This document shows positions 18,535 to 26,729 of a stretch of DNA of 64,000 nt, piece by piece; position 1 is the stretch's first letter; each line of letters opens with the position of its first letter. This DNA is from JAJDXO01 sp965207535 (GTDB taxonomy: Bacteria; Pseudomonadota; Alphaproteobacteria; Rhodospirillales; UBA2165). Position numbers and translations under genes: made by a program. The notes beneath the pieces were generated by a model. That model did no database searches, was not told the DNA's origin, and worked only from the letters and a program-made list of their open reading frames with translations. The stretch lies in NCBI GenBank assembly GCA_965207535.1, contig CBDBMR010000013.1, positions 62,001 to 126,000 on the forward strand, in the 5' to 3' direction.

Positions 18535-20007
18535 ATGTGGCGTCCCCCGGAGCGCGTCAGATGGGAGCCGGATCCCGGCGAGTGGCCGAGCGCGGCGGCG
18601 GCCGAGGCCTCCATGCTGTTCAGTCCCATCACCGTCGGCTCCATGGAACTGGAGCAGCGGACATGGGTGCCGGCGATGGTGCCGTGGCGCGCGACCTCCG
18701 AGGGGTTCGTTACCCCGGAGGTGCTCGATTGGTATGGCCGGTTCGCCGACGGCCGGCCGGGCGCGATGGTGGTCGAGGCGACGGGGGTGCGCGACATTCC
18801 GAGCGGCCCGCTGCTCCGCATCGGCGACGACCGGTTCATGCCGGGCCTGGAGGAACTGGTGGGCACGGTCCGGGAGCGAAGCCGCGGACACACCCGGCTT
18901 TTGATCCAGCTGATCGATTTTCTGGCCATTCGAAGGCGGCCCGATCCCGACAAGTATTTCGCCCGGTTCCTGGAGATCACCGACGACCATCGCGAAAAGC
19001 TCGGCGGCGGCCGGAGTGGCGGCCAGGGCAGTGACCTGAGCGACGGCCAGATCCGGGAAAATCTCGCCGCCATGGACGATGCGGAACTGGATGCAATCCT
19101 CTCGCCGCGGGAGCTCGAGTCCCTCCGGATGGGCTACCGGGAACGGGTGACCGACACCCATCTGCCTCACATCAGGGAATTGCCGGAGGTTCTGCCGGAC
19201 ATATTCGCCGCCGCCGCCGCCCGGGCCAAGAAGGCGGGCTTCGACGGGGTCGAGCTTCACTATGCGCACGCCTACACCATGGCGTCGTTCCTGTCGGCCC
19301 TCAACGACCGGGATGATGGGTACGGGGGCCCCGTGGAAAACCGGGTCCGGCTGCCCCTCGAGGTCTACGAGGCGGTGCGGGCCGCCGTCGGTGACGGCTA
19401 CGTCGTCGGCTGCCGCTACCTCTCCGACGACATCGTGGACGGGGGGAATACGGTGGACGATGCCTGTTACGTCGGCGCGGCGCTCGCCGGGGCCGGCATG
19501 GACTTCCTGTCCCTGTCCCGCGGCGGCAAGTTCGAGGACGCCCAGCAACCCGCCCTCGGCGCCGCCGCCTACCCCTATACGGGGCCCAGCGGGTACGAAT
19601 GCATGCCCCAGTACTATTCCGACGGCCAAGGGCCGTTCGGGCGCAACGTCGAGCCCGCCGCCCGCATTCGAAAAGCGGTCCATGACGCGGGTCACCAAAC
19701 CCCCATCGTCGTCACCGGCGGCATGCACGGGTTCGAGCAGGCCGAAAACGTTCTCGCCCAGGGCCATGGCGACATCGTCGGCTTCGCCCGCCAGGCGCTG
19801 GCCGACCCGGACTGGTTCCTCAAGGTGAAGACCGGCCGCGGCGCGGAAGCGGTCGTCTGCGAATACACCAATTACTGCGAGGCCCTGGACCAGAAGCACG
19901 TTCCGGTGACGTGCAAGCTCTGGGACCGGGTGGAGATGGACGAGCCGGGTATTCTCAAGACCCCCGACGGCAAGCGCCGTCTCACCCCGCCCAAATGGGC
20001 GCGTTAG
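18535..20007 (+). CDS. Old yellow enzyme-like NADH:flavin oxidoreductase
   Basis: This 490-aa TIM-barrel flavoprotein has LFSPITVGSMELEQRTWVPAM at the N-terminal FMN region. GFDGVELHYAHAYTMASFLS and ENRVRLPLEVYEAVR match the family core. The late CEYTNYCEALD pair could be a metal site, but the second (C-terminal) flavin domain of dienoyl-CoA reductases is absent. The start at 18535 (MWRPPERVRW) is preferred to an earlier in-frame ATG because the earlier residues look random. It probably reduces an activated alkene in catabolism. It is a single gene between purE and a glycerophosphodiesterase. Confidence 0.85.
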   Translation: MWRPPERVRWEPDPGEWPSAAAAEASMLFSPITVGSMELEQRTWVPAMVPWRATSEGFVTPEVLDWYGRFADGRPGAMVVEATGVRDIPSGPLLRIGDDRFMPGLEELVGTVRERSRGHTRLLIQLIDFLAIRRRPDPDKYFARFLEITDDHREKLGGGRSGGQGSDLSDGQIRENLAAMDDAELDAILSPRELESLRMGYRERVTDTHLPHIRELPEVLPDIFAAAAARAKKAGFDGVELHYAHAYTMASFLSALNDRDDGYGGPVENRVRLPLEVYEAVRAAVGDGYVVGCRYLSDDIVDGGNTVDDACYVGAALAGAGMDFLSLSRGGKFEDAQQPALGAAAYPYTGPSGYECMPQYYSDGQGPFGRNVEPAARIRKAVHDAGHQTPIVVTGGMHGFEQAENVLAQGHGDIVGFARQALADPDWFLKVKTGRGAEAVVCEYTNYCEALDQKHVPVTCKLWDRVEMDEPGILKTPDGKRRLTPPKWAR

Positions 20008-20046
20008 CACGCCAATCATTTCAACCTCATACACTTCAGGCCCATA

Positions 20047-21312
20047 TCATTTGAGGCCCATGCAGTTGGCGTAGTAGGTCACCGTCGCCGGCCAGTCCGA
20101 GAAAATCCCCTCGATGCCCACCTGCCGGGCGAGGACGTCCAGCAACTCGTACATCACCCCGTCCGAGTCGGTGACCTCCCTGATCGATTGGTAGTACCAG
20201 CCGCCGCCCCGGTCCAACGGGCCCGAACGCTCCAGCGTCCATGTAATCAGTTTCAGGCCCGCGGCCCTGGCGGCCGCGGCATAGGGCGACGGCACGATCT
20301 CGCCGTCCCGGACGGTCACCAGCATCCACATGGGCGGCGCGATGTAGTTGACCCCCATTTCCTTGAGCTCGGCCATGGCCGGCCGATAGGTCTCCGGCTT
20401 CAGCGGATCGAATCCGCGCACCTCGTAGCGCCCATCGAGATAGACCGCCTGACGGCCGAAGGCCGGTTCGTTGTCGATCCAGTATTTGACGTCGGCGAGA
20501 TCGAAGCTCTGGGGCCACACATCACCGGGCGGCACCCCGGCCGCCTTGTACTCGTCAATCAGCTTCTGGGCGTAGTCTTCTTGGGAGAAACCGTCGAACG
20601 GCATGTCCACGGCGGGAGATTTGAGCTCGGGCGTGAACTTCGCGCCGAGGCTCCGGAACAGGCGGATGGACTCCGCGTGGGTCATCAGGGTTCCGCCAAC
20701 CGCCGCGTAGAGATCCGTGCGCCAGCCGGCCGTGCCGTCCATGTATTCCTCGACGGAGGCGGCGCCGCGGCCGGCCGCATCCATCTTGCCCCGGAGGGTC
20801 TTGAATTCCGCCAGCGTAAGGTCGCTCGTCCTGCACTCGGCCGACGCGTCCCCGCCGCCCCCGGCGGGGGTGAATCCCCGGGTGCATTTCGCCGCCAGCG
20901 GCGTCGCCAGGATATTGGTGGTGGTATGGAGATCGTTCTGGGCGTGGCGGCAGACCAGTTCCTTGTCCTTGGTGAACGTCACGTCGCATTCGAGAATGCC
21001 GGCGCCCATGCGGGCGGCCGCCCGGTTCGACTCCACCGTGTGTTCGGGAAATTGCAGCGGCGCCCCCCGGTGGCCGATGGAAAACAGTTTCCGCTCCATG
21101 GGCCGGTCCGCGCAGGACAACAGCTTGGTCTTGAGGGCACCGTCGCGCATCCGGTCGATGAGGAAATAGGGCCGGGGGCCGAGTTCGATCTCGGCGGCGG
21201 CCAGCGGGCCGGCCCCGGCATGGACGGCCGTCAGAATTGCGATGACCAGAAGAGAGAACAGGACCGCCGGGACCGCCAACCGGCACCGTCCGCCGGGCGC
21301 ACGATCCGTCAT
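20047..21312 (-). CDS. Secreted glycerophosphodiester phosphodiesterase family protein
   Basis: This 421-aa protein has a signal peptide or membrane anchor (AVPAVLFSLLVIAILTAVHAG) ending near residue 37. The GDPD motif SIGHRGAPLQFPEHTVES is followed by GILECDVTFTKDKELVCRH, which supplies metal-binding E, D and H. It should cleave glycerophosphodiesters to glycerol 3-phosphate outside the cytoplasm. The ATG at 21312 (MTDRAPGG) places the signal peptide correctly. An insertion around CTRGFTPAGGGGDASAEC makes it longer than the typical enzyme. Confidence 0.9.
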   Translation of the reverse strand: MTDRAPGGRCRLAVPAVLFSLLVIAILTAVHAGAGPLAAAEIELGPRPYFLIDRMRDGALKTKLLSCADRPMERKLFSIGHRGAPLQFPEHTVESNRAAARMGAGILECDVTFTKDKELVCRHAQNDLHTTTNILATPLAAKCTRGFTPAGGGGDASAECRTSDLTLAEFKTLRGKMDAAGRGAASVEEYMDGTAGWRTDLYAAVGGTLMTHAESIRLFRSLGAKFTPELKSPAVDMPFDGFSQEDYAQKLIDEYKAAGVPPGDVWPQSFDLADVKYWIDNEPAFGRQAVYLDGRYEVRGFDPLKPETYRPAMAELKEMGVNYIAPPMWMLVTVRDGEIVPSPYAAAARAAGLKLITWTLERSGPLDRGGGWYYQSIREVTDSDGVMYELLDVLARQVGIEGIFSDWPATVTYYANCMGLK

Positions 21313-21402
21313 CGCCGGGGTTGGAATTTGGTTCCAACGGAAATTTTGGATTCGGCCCGATCGTGTGGGCCGGTATAGGCATTTATAGGCATTTATGGAC
21401 AT

Positions 21403-21931
21403 TTGATGACTTGGTTAAATTCCAATTCGGTGCTTTTGGGCGCTTTTTTGTGCGCGGGAACCCCTGAGGCGAACCCCGCGGACAATGCTCCCTTACCAAT
21501 GTGTGCGATCGGCCGCCCGATGCCACCCCCTCACCCCCTTCGAGGGGGAGAGGGGTGTAAAATTACCACAGAGGCACAGAGACACAGAGGTCGAGAGGAG
21601 AGGTTTCGATCCCGTTGATCCTTACTGCCTCACCGTCTCTGTGGTTCAAGAAATGGAAATCTGGATACCCCGGACTTGCGCCGGGGTATGACGAGTGATG
21701 CTGAAGTAAAGAAGATCGTCATTACCCGGCTTGTCCGGGTAATCCAGAAAAACGTGGATGCCCCGAACAAGTCGGGGCATGACGGCTTCTTGAACCACAG
21801 AGACAGTGAGGCAGTGAGATAGTAGGAGTTAATCGTTCCTCCTCTGTGATCTCTGTGCTCTCCGTGGTGAAATCCTTATATCCTGGATGCCCCCCATAAA
21901 GCGGGGCATGACGGGTTATGGGGCTACGCGA
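21403..21931. repeat. Gene-free spacer packed with short palindromic and tandem repeats
   Basis: No gene is supported here. It holds copy 2 of the CCCTCTCCCC/GGGGAGAGGG repeat family (21524-21557). ACAGAG-rich repeats occur at 21565-21590 and 21794-21819, with their complement around 21842-21873. At least three palindromic elements are also present: CCCCGGACTTGCGCCGGGG near 21669, GCCCCGAACAAGTCGGGGC near 21760, and GATGCCCCCCATAAAGCGGGGC near 21885. A simpler one, TTACCCGGCTTGTCCGGGTAA, is at 21722. This resembles a landing zone for extragenic palindromes. Confidence 0.8.
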
Positions 21932-22486
21932 CTACTCCCCCCGCGAACGCCGAGTCGTTTCGCGCACCTGACTCATCGCGAGGAACATGCGGGCGGGGTT
22001 GCTTGCGAAGGCCCGGAAACCAAAGCTCTCGTACCACGCCTTGCGGCGGGCAAATTCCGCCTCGCCGCCGTCCGAGATCACATCGAGAATGATTGCATGG
22101 CACCCGGCCGCGTCGGCAATCACGCACGCCTTCTCGAAGACGTGGTGCATGAGGATACCGCCAAGGCCCCTGCCCTGTTGTTCCCGGCCGACCGCGACCT
22201 GCCCGAGGAAGAGCACCGGGATCTCCCCATGATCGGGGGTCCCCCGGGGCCGGCGCTCGAGCTGGCCCACGTTCATCATGCCGAGATTGATTGCATGGTA
22301 GCCCAGAATCCGCGGGCTTCCCTCCTCGGCGATGACATAGACGCGGGTCATGTCGTCCTTTTGCTGTTTTTTGGCGCTTAGCTTGAGGTAGCTGTTCAGT
22401 CGGCGGACACCACAGTCGAAATCGGCGCGGTCATGCCGCGCCGGGTCGAAGTGCTCGATCCTGAGGGCCGAATGCTCAGTCGGCAT
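21932..22486 (-). CDS. GNAT acetyltransferase toxin candidate (TacT-like)
   Basis: This 184-aa GNAT-fold protein has the acetyl-CoA-binding motif VGREQQGRGLGGILM and the late helix-strand RRKAWYESFGFRAF. The N-terminus (HFDPARHDRADFDCGVRRLNSYL) is the usual lead-in of TacT/AtaT-type toxins, which acetylate aminoacyl-tRNA. Its first 11 bases overlap the 3' end of a DUF1778-like antitoxin gene, the standard organisation. This makes it the toxin of a type II pair rather than a metabolic acetyltransferase. Confidence 0.85.
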   Translation of the reverse strand: MPTEHSALRIEHFDPARHDRADFDCGVRRLNSYLKLSAKKQQKDDMTRVYVIAEEGSPRILGYHAINLGMMNVGQLERRPRGTPDHGEIPVLFLGQVAVGREQQGRGLGGILMHHVFEKACVIADAAGCHAIILDVISDGGEAEFARRKAWYESFGFRAFASNPARMFLAMSQVRETTRRSRGE

Positions 22487-22784
22487 GAACCACGCGCGCG
22501 TTGTAGTTTCGGCCGGCCTCGAGTGCGCGCGGGGTTGGAGCAGGCGGGGCGTCGAGGGCGGCAGCGAATATCTCGGCGTCCTCGGGCGTCAGTGTGTGCC
22601 GGGACTGCAGGTCGAGGACACGCTTGGCCTCGCGCTCGATGGCGGTACGCAGGAACACGGACTTGTCTACGGCCAGCGCGAGCGCGGCACGCTCGATCAG
22701 ACTGGCCAGCCGATCATCGTGGCGTACCTGGGTTGACCTTGTCTGCTTTCCCGAAACGCTCGACGCGGTATCCATATCCAACAT
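22476..22784 (-). CDS. DUF1778/TacA-like antitoxin
   Basis: This 102-aa protein has a ribbon-helix-helix-like region (LASLIERAALALAVDKSVFLRTAIEREA) followed by a toxin-binding tail ending NYNARVVHAD. An AGGGAGG sits just upstream of the ATG at 22784. An earlier ATG at 22811 falls inside the 25-bp palindrome and is less likely. The gene overlaps the toxin by 11 bases. Autoregulation by the toxin-antitoxin complex at the palindrome at 22809-22833 is expected. Confidence 0.85.
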   Translation of the reverse strand: MLDMDTASSVSGKQTRSTQVRHDDRLASLIERAALALAVDKSVFLRTAIEREAKRVLDLQSRHTLTPEDAEIFAAALDAPPAPTPRALEAGRNYNARVVHAD

Positions 22785-22808
22785 GCTCGCCTCCCTGCGA
22801 GATTGCTT

Positions 22809-22833
22809 CATGTAGTGCGATTCGCACTACATG
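22809..22833. promoter_or_regulatory. Perfect 25-bp palindrome, operator of the toxin-antitoxin pair
   Basis: The arms are CATGTAGTGCGA and TCGCACTACATG around a single central base. It lies 25-49 bases upstream of the antitoxin start, the expected place for the autoregulatory operator. Confidence 0.75.
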
Positions 22834-22912
22834 TCAAGGGTGAATTGGAGGCGCTGGAGAGAGAGGGGCGGAGGGTGGGCGGGATAGTGGCGCACCAGAG
22901 ACATCCCCGCAG

Positions 22913-24226
22913 CTAATTGAACATCAAATTCGGCAGCCACAGGGCAACCGCGGGAAAGAAGATAACGATCGCCACCCGCACGATATCCGCTGCGAAGAAG
23001 GGCCCGATTCCCTTGAAAATGGACGATAGCGGAACCTCCGGGAGCATCGATTTCAGGATGAACACGTTGAGCCCGATGGGCGGGGTGATCAGGCTCATTT
23101 CGACCACCATCACCAGCACGATGCCCCACCAGATCAGCACATCGTGAAATCCGAAATCCAACGCCGATATGACCGGGACGAATATGGGCACCGTCAGGAA
23201 GATCATCGCAATGCCCTCGATGAACATTCCCAGAATGATGTAGAAGCCGATGATGACGAATATGACCTGAATGGGGGTCGCGTTCAGGCTGTCGATGAAT
23301 CCGAGGACCGCTTCCGGCAGGCCGGACAGGTTGACGAACTGATTGAGAATCAAGGTGCCGAAGGCGACGGTGAAGATGATCGTCGTGGTGCGCGCCCCTT
23401 CGACCAGCGACTCGTACAGGATGCGCCACGACATTTTCTTGCGGACGATGGCGAAGACCAATGCGCCCGCCGCGCCGATGCCGCCCGCCTCGGTCGACGT
23501 GAACACGCCGAAAAAGATCCCGCCCATGATCAGCAAGAACAGGAACAGGACGCCCCATACCCTATAGAGGGAGGAAAGACGTTCACCCCAACCGGACCTT
23601 TCCGCCCGCGGGCCGAGATGGGGCCAGAATGTCGTAATCAGCAGAATGACGCCTATATAGGCGCTCACCGTAAGCAGCCCCGGGACGACGCCGGCCATGA
23701 ACAATTTGGCGATGTCCTCTTCGGTCAGCAGGCCGTAGATGATCAGGGCGCCGGACGGGGGGATGAGGATGCCCATGGTGCCGCCGGCCGCCACGGTTCC
23801 GGACGAGATCGAATCCGCGTAGCCGTATTTGCGCATGGACGGGATCGCGACTTTCGCCATGGTGGCGGCGGTGGCGGCGGAGGAGCCGGAGACGGCGGCG
23901 AACCCGCCGCACGCCGCAACGGTGGCCATCGCCAGGCCGCCCCGGAAATGGCCGAGCCAACGGAAGGAGGCTTCGTACAGATCGTCGGACAGCGCCGCGC
24001 GGGAAACGAACACGCCCATCAGTATGAACAGCGGCAGAACGGAAAACGAGAAGTTGAGGCCCAGGTCGATAATCTGCTGCCCCGCGATATTCATGGCCGC
24101 CGTAATGCCGTTCGGGTGGACGACAGCGATCCCGAAAAGGCCGACGATCATCAGGGTCATGCCCAGGGGGTAGCCCAGGATGAGGAGAACCAAAATAACG
24201 GCGATGCCGATGAGCGCTATTTCCAA
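22913..24226 (-). CDS. dctM: TRAP transporter large permease subunit
   Basis: This 437-aa membrane protein has about a dozen hydrophobic segments. The DctM signature regions LILGYPLGMTLMIVGLFGI and GYADSISSGTVAAGGTMGILIPPS are present. It couples substrate import to the sodium or proton gradient together with DctQ. It is the last gene of the dctPQM order, separated from dctQ by 36 bases. The solute is unknown, but neighbouring CoA ligase and monooxygenase genes suggest an organic acid. Confidence 0.95.
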   Translation of the reverse strand: MEIALIGIAVILVLLILGYPLGMTLMIVGLFGIAVVHPNGITAAMNIAGQQIIDLGLNFSFSVLPLFILMGVFVSRAALSDDLYEASFRWLGHFRGGLAMATVAACGGFAAVSGSSAATAATMAKVAIPSMRKYGYADSISSGTVAAGGTMGILIPPSGALIIYGLLTEEDIAKLFMAGVVPGLLTVSAYIGVILLITTFWPHLGPRAERSGWGERLSSLYRVWGVLFLFLLIMGGIFFGVFTSTEAGGIGAAGALVFAIVRKKMSWRILYESLVEGARTTTIIFTVAFGTLILNQFVNLSGLPEAVLGFIDSLNATPIQVIFVIIGFYIILGMFIEGIAMIFLTVPIFVPVISALDFGFHDVLIWWGIVLVMVVEMSLITPPIGLNVFILKSMLPEVPLSSIFKGIGPFFAADIVRVAIVIFFPAVALWLPNLMFN

Positions 24227-24262
24227 GGGTGTTCCCTCCCGGCGCCTGAGCCGGCCGCGGGT

Positions 24263-24814
24263 TCAGACCAGGCTTTCCTTGTCGGTTTCGTCTTCCGGGT
24301 CGCCGCCGGCCCTGATGTAGGTCAAGATCACACCGGCAAAAAGCAGGATCGCGATTCCGGTCAGCCCCGCGAGCGCCAGCACGACCGGCGCCTGCGGCAC
24401 GTCCAGATAGTGCGACAGGTACTGGGCCTCGTACATGCCGTAGCCCTGGTCCCACAGCAGGAGTCCGACGAGACCGAGAAAAACGATCGTTCCGATCAGC
24501 ACGGCGAGCCTTTGGACAAATCGAACCGGTCCCTTGTAGAAATTGTCGAAAATGCCGACGGTGATATGGACCCGGTCCTTGGTCACCAAGGGAAAGGCCG
24601 TGAATATGGTCAGGCCCAACATGAACGCGATAATCTCCGACGCGCCGTAGATCGGAGAGTTGAGGAAGTACCGGGCCACCACATCGGCAAAGGTGAGCGC
24701 CATCATGGAGAACAACAGCAAGGCCGAGAGGAACGTCAGCAACGTGGTCAGGAAGTTGCGGCCGCCCGGCGGCCGGTTCACGCCGCCGCCGGGAATTCCT
24801 CCGTCGTCGCTCAT
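24263..24814 (-). CDS. dctQ: TRAP transporter small permease subunit
   Basis: This 183-aa protein has four hydrophobic helices, with the DctQ pattern VVARYFLNSPIYGASEI after the first and TKDRVHITVGIF in the second loop. It is a partner of DctM in the inner membrane. A hairpin followed by a T-rich tract lies between dctP and this gene, so its expression is probably lower than that of the binding protein. Confidence 0.93.
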   Translation of the reverse strand: MSDDGGIPGGGVNRPPGGRNFLTTLLTFLSALLLFSMMALTFADVVARYFLNSPIYGASEIIAFMLGLTIFTAFPLVTKDRVHITVGIFDNFYKGPVRFVQRLAVLIGTIVFLGLVGLLLWDQGYGMYEAQYLSHYLDVPQAPVVLALAGLTGIAILLFAGVILTYIRAGGDPEDETDKESLV

Positions 24815-24842
24815 CGCTTGCCCCTAGTTCTCACAGAGCCTC

Positions 24843-24892
24843 AAAAATAAATCCCCGATATCGCCCACCTCGCAGTGTACGCGATATCGGGG
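24843..24892 (-). terminator. Attenuating hairpin between dctP and dctQ
   Basis: A 12-base-pair perfect stem (CCCCGATATCGC with GCGATATCGGGG) has a 16-base loop. In the minus direction it is followed by ATTTATTTTT. It lies inside the operon after dctP. It fits a partial Rho-independent terminator that reduces permease expression relative to the binding protein. Confidence 0.75.
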
Positions 24893-24926
24893 AAGGTCGA
24901 TGCAAATTGTATCGAATGGACGCCGG

Positions 24927-25985
24927 CTACTTTTTGGCGACGGCCGCGGCCTGCTCCTTGAAATAGTTGAGCGCGGCCGCTCCATCGATACCCCGCTTGT
25001 TGGCGCGTTCGACCCATTCATCGGTGATGAATGCCAGCCGCTTTTTCATTTCCGCGACCAACTCGGGACTTGCCGCATGGTATTTCGTACCGCCCTTCAT
25101 GTGATTCTGGCGGGCAAACGCTTCCTGCTTGTCCTGCTGACCGCCATACCGGAAGGCCATTTTCTCCGCCGATGCCGCATCGATGATCCGGCGGTGCTCC
25201 TCGGACAGGCCGTCGTACACCTTCTTGTTCATGATGAACGACCAGGAAATGTTGCCGAGTTTGCCCGGCACCTCGGTCACGTGTTTCACGTAACGGCCGG
25301 CCCTGAACACGAAGGTCGTTGCGTTCGGATACATGGCGCCGTCGACAATTCCCTTGGACATCATTTCGAAGATTTTGATGCCGGGCGCGACGACGGCGGT
25401 CGCCCCCAACGCGTCGAGGGTGAATTTCGGGCGGCCCGGATCGCCCTGCATCTTCATGCCCTTGAAGGCGGCTATCGACGTGAGCGGCCCCTTCAAGCTA
25501 TGCAGCACATGGCCGGCAAGCGCGTAGGGCATCAGCAAATGCATGCCGTTGCTGTCGTATTCCCCGGCCTTCGCGAAATGTTTGTGGTGGGTCCGGGTCA
25601 CGGCGACGGTCGATGCCTGCGAGCCGAAGATCACGAACGGCAGTTCGGCAATCGGCGTCAGGTGCAGGATATTCCGCTTGAAGGTGTTCGGCGTGACCGC
25701 AATGTCGGCGGAACCCTTGGCAACGATATCCCATTGCCGGGGCGCCGGCGCCAAACTCGCCGTCGGCACGAATATCTTGAGAGTGCCGTTGGAAGCCTTC
25801 TCGACCTCATCGATCCAGGGCTTCATCAGCCCCGTCCAGATGGGAGACTTGCGCGTCGAGAAATAGTTCGCGGTCAGCGTCTTGGTCTCGGCGTACGCCT
25901 CGGTAATCAGGGCCTGGGCGCTCAGAACAATTGTAGCGCCCGCCACGATATAGGTGGATTTTCGTAAAATGCTTTCAATTTTCAT
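24927..25985 (-). CDS. dctP: TRAP transporter periplasmic solute-binding protein
   Basis: This 352-aa protein has a signal peptide (STYIVAGATIVLSAQALITEAYAE) cleaved near residue 33. The DctP family pattern is present, including GLMKPWIDEVEKASNGTLKI and KGMKMQGDPGRPKFTLDALGA with the conserved arginine region. GGGGATTGGA precedes the ATG at 25985. It binds the substrate in the periplasm and hands it to DctQM. It is the first gene of the operon. A dyad about 95 bases upstream may control it. Confidence 0.93.
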   Translation of the reverse strand: MKIESILRKSTYIVAGATIVLSAQALITEAYAETKTLTANYFSTRKSPIWTGLMKPWIDEVEKASNGTLKIFVPTASLAPAPRQWDIVAKGSADIAVTPNTFKRNILHLTPIAELPFVIFGSQASTVAVTRTHHKHFAKAGEYDSNGMHLLMPYALAGHVLHSLKGPLTSIAAFKGMKMQGDPGRPKFTLDALGATAVVAPGIKIFEMMSKGIVDGAMYPNATTFVFRAGRYVKHVTEVPGKLGNISWSFIMNKKVYDGLSEEHRRIIDAASAEKMAFRYGGQQDKQEAFARQNHMKGGTKYHAASPELVAEMKKRLAFITDEWVERANKRGIDGAAALNYFKEQAAAVAKK

Positions 25986-26079
25986 GATTCCAATCCCCAT
26001 TTATGAAGTCAGCGTTCTTGTTATGCCGGCTATTAAACAGCGCCGGTTATTTCACGTCCAATAATGAAATTGGCTCTCC

Positions 26080-26098
26080 CCATAATCTCCGATTATGG
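26080..26098. promoter_or_regulatory. Dyad upstream of dctP
   Basis: CCATAATC and GATTATGG flank a 3-base spacer. It lies between the YciI-like gene (stop at 26114) and dctP (start at 25985). It could be an operator for the TRAP operon or a weak stem after the upstream gene. There is no T-tract, which favours an operator. Confidence 0.4.
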
Positions 26099-26113
26099 AA
26101 ATCGCAGGCCGTA

Positions 26114-26722
26114 TTACGTCCTCTGCCCCGGCCGGCCGCCGAAGTTGTAGCGTTCGACCAGAACGCTTTCGTACAGCCCGTTTCGATAAAACGGTTCATC
26201 CTCCAGGAACGCCATCACGGCGGCCCGGTCCGGGAGCTTGATCAAGTTGGCGCTGCCCCGCCAGATCTCGCCGGCCTCATCCAGCATGGCGCCGCGAACG
26301 ATGAAATCGTTTTCGTCGTAGGGGGCGAAGTAGTCGTTGTGGGCCGGGAGGAGTTCGTTTCGGCGGTCGTTCATGCCGGGCTTGCCGGTCCCGCGGATAT
26401 ACCAGAACACGTCGCCGTCTTCGCGGACGAAGTCCCGCTGCAATTTGCCGAGCGGATTCCCCCAGCGGGTGATGTTCACCTCCCTGTAAACCCCGTTCAG
26501 GTTGTTGGGCTCGTTGTCGATGAAGCGGCGGACGGCCTCCCAGTCCGGGAAGCCGACGAACAGGACGCTGGACAGGAATGTCCCGTTGTCGTCGGACCGG
26601 GTCGCGCCCCGGGCGATGAAGTGGTCCGCGTGGTCATCGAAATACCGCCAATGATCGTCCCGGGATTGCCGGCGCCGTTCCGGGTGCCGGTGGTCGTCGA
26701 TCAGTTGAATATGAAAGTCCAT
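26114..26722 (-). CDS. Tandem YciI-like domain protein
   Basis: This 202-aa protein appears to contain two copies of a ferredoxin-like YciI domain. The first runs from MDFHIQL to NGVYREVNITRW and the second from DVFWYIRGTGKPGMNDRR to NGLYESVLVERYNF. Both copies contain the DHAD/AHND-type histidine region and the SSVLFVGFPDWEAV / GSANLIKLPDRAAV strand-helix. YciI proteins act as small hydrolases or dehydrochlorinase-like enzymes, but the fused form is unassigned. It starts 8 bases after the CoA ligase stop, indicating co-transcription and a likely role on the same substrate. Confidence 0.75.
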   Translation of the reverse strand: MDFHIQLIDDHRHPERRRQSRDDHWRYFDDHADHFIARGATRSDDNGTFLSSVLFVGFPDWEAVRRFIDNEPNNLNGVYREVNITRWGNPLGKLQRDFVREDGDVFWYIRGTGKPGMNDRRNELLPAHNDYFAPYDENDFIVRGAMLDEAGEIWRGSANLIKLPDRAAVMAFLEDEPFYRNGLYESVLVERYNFGGRPGQRT

Positions 26723-26729
26723 CACCCGG

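Noticed and set aside
17908..20034. 708-codon minus-strand frame over the OYE gene and purE
   Set aside because: Antisense to the OYE-like protein and out of frame with purE.
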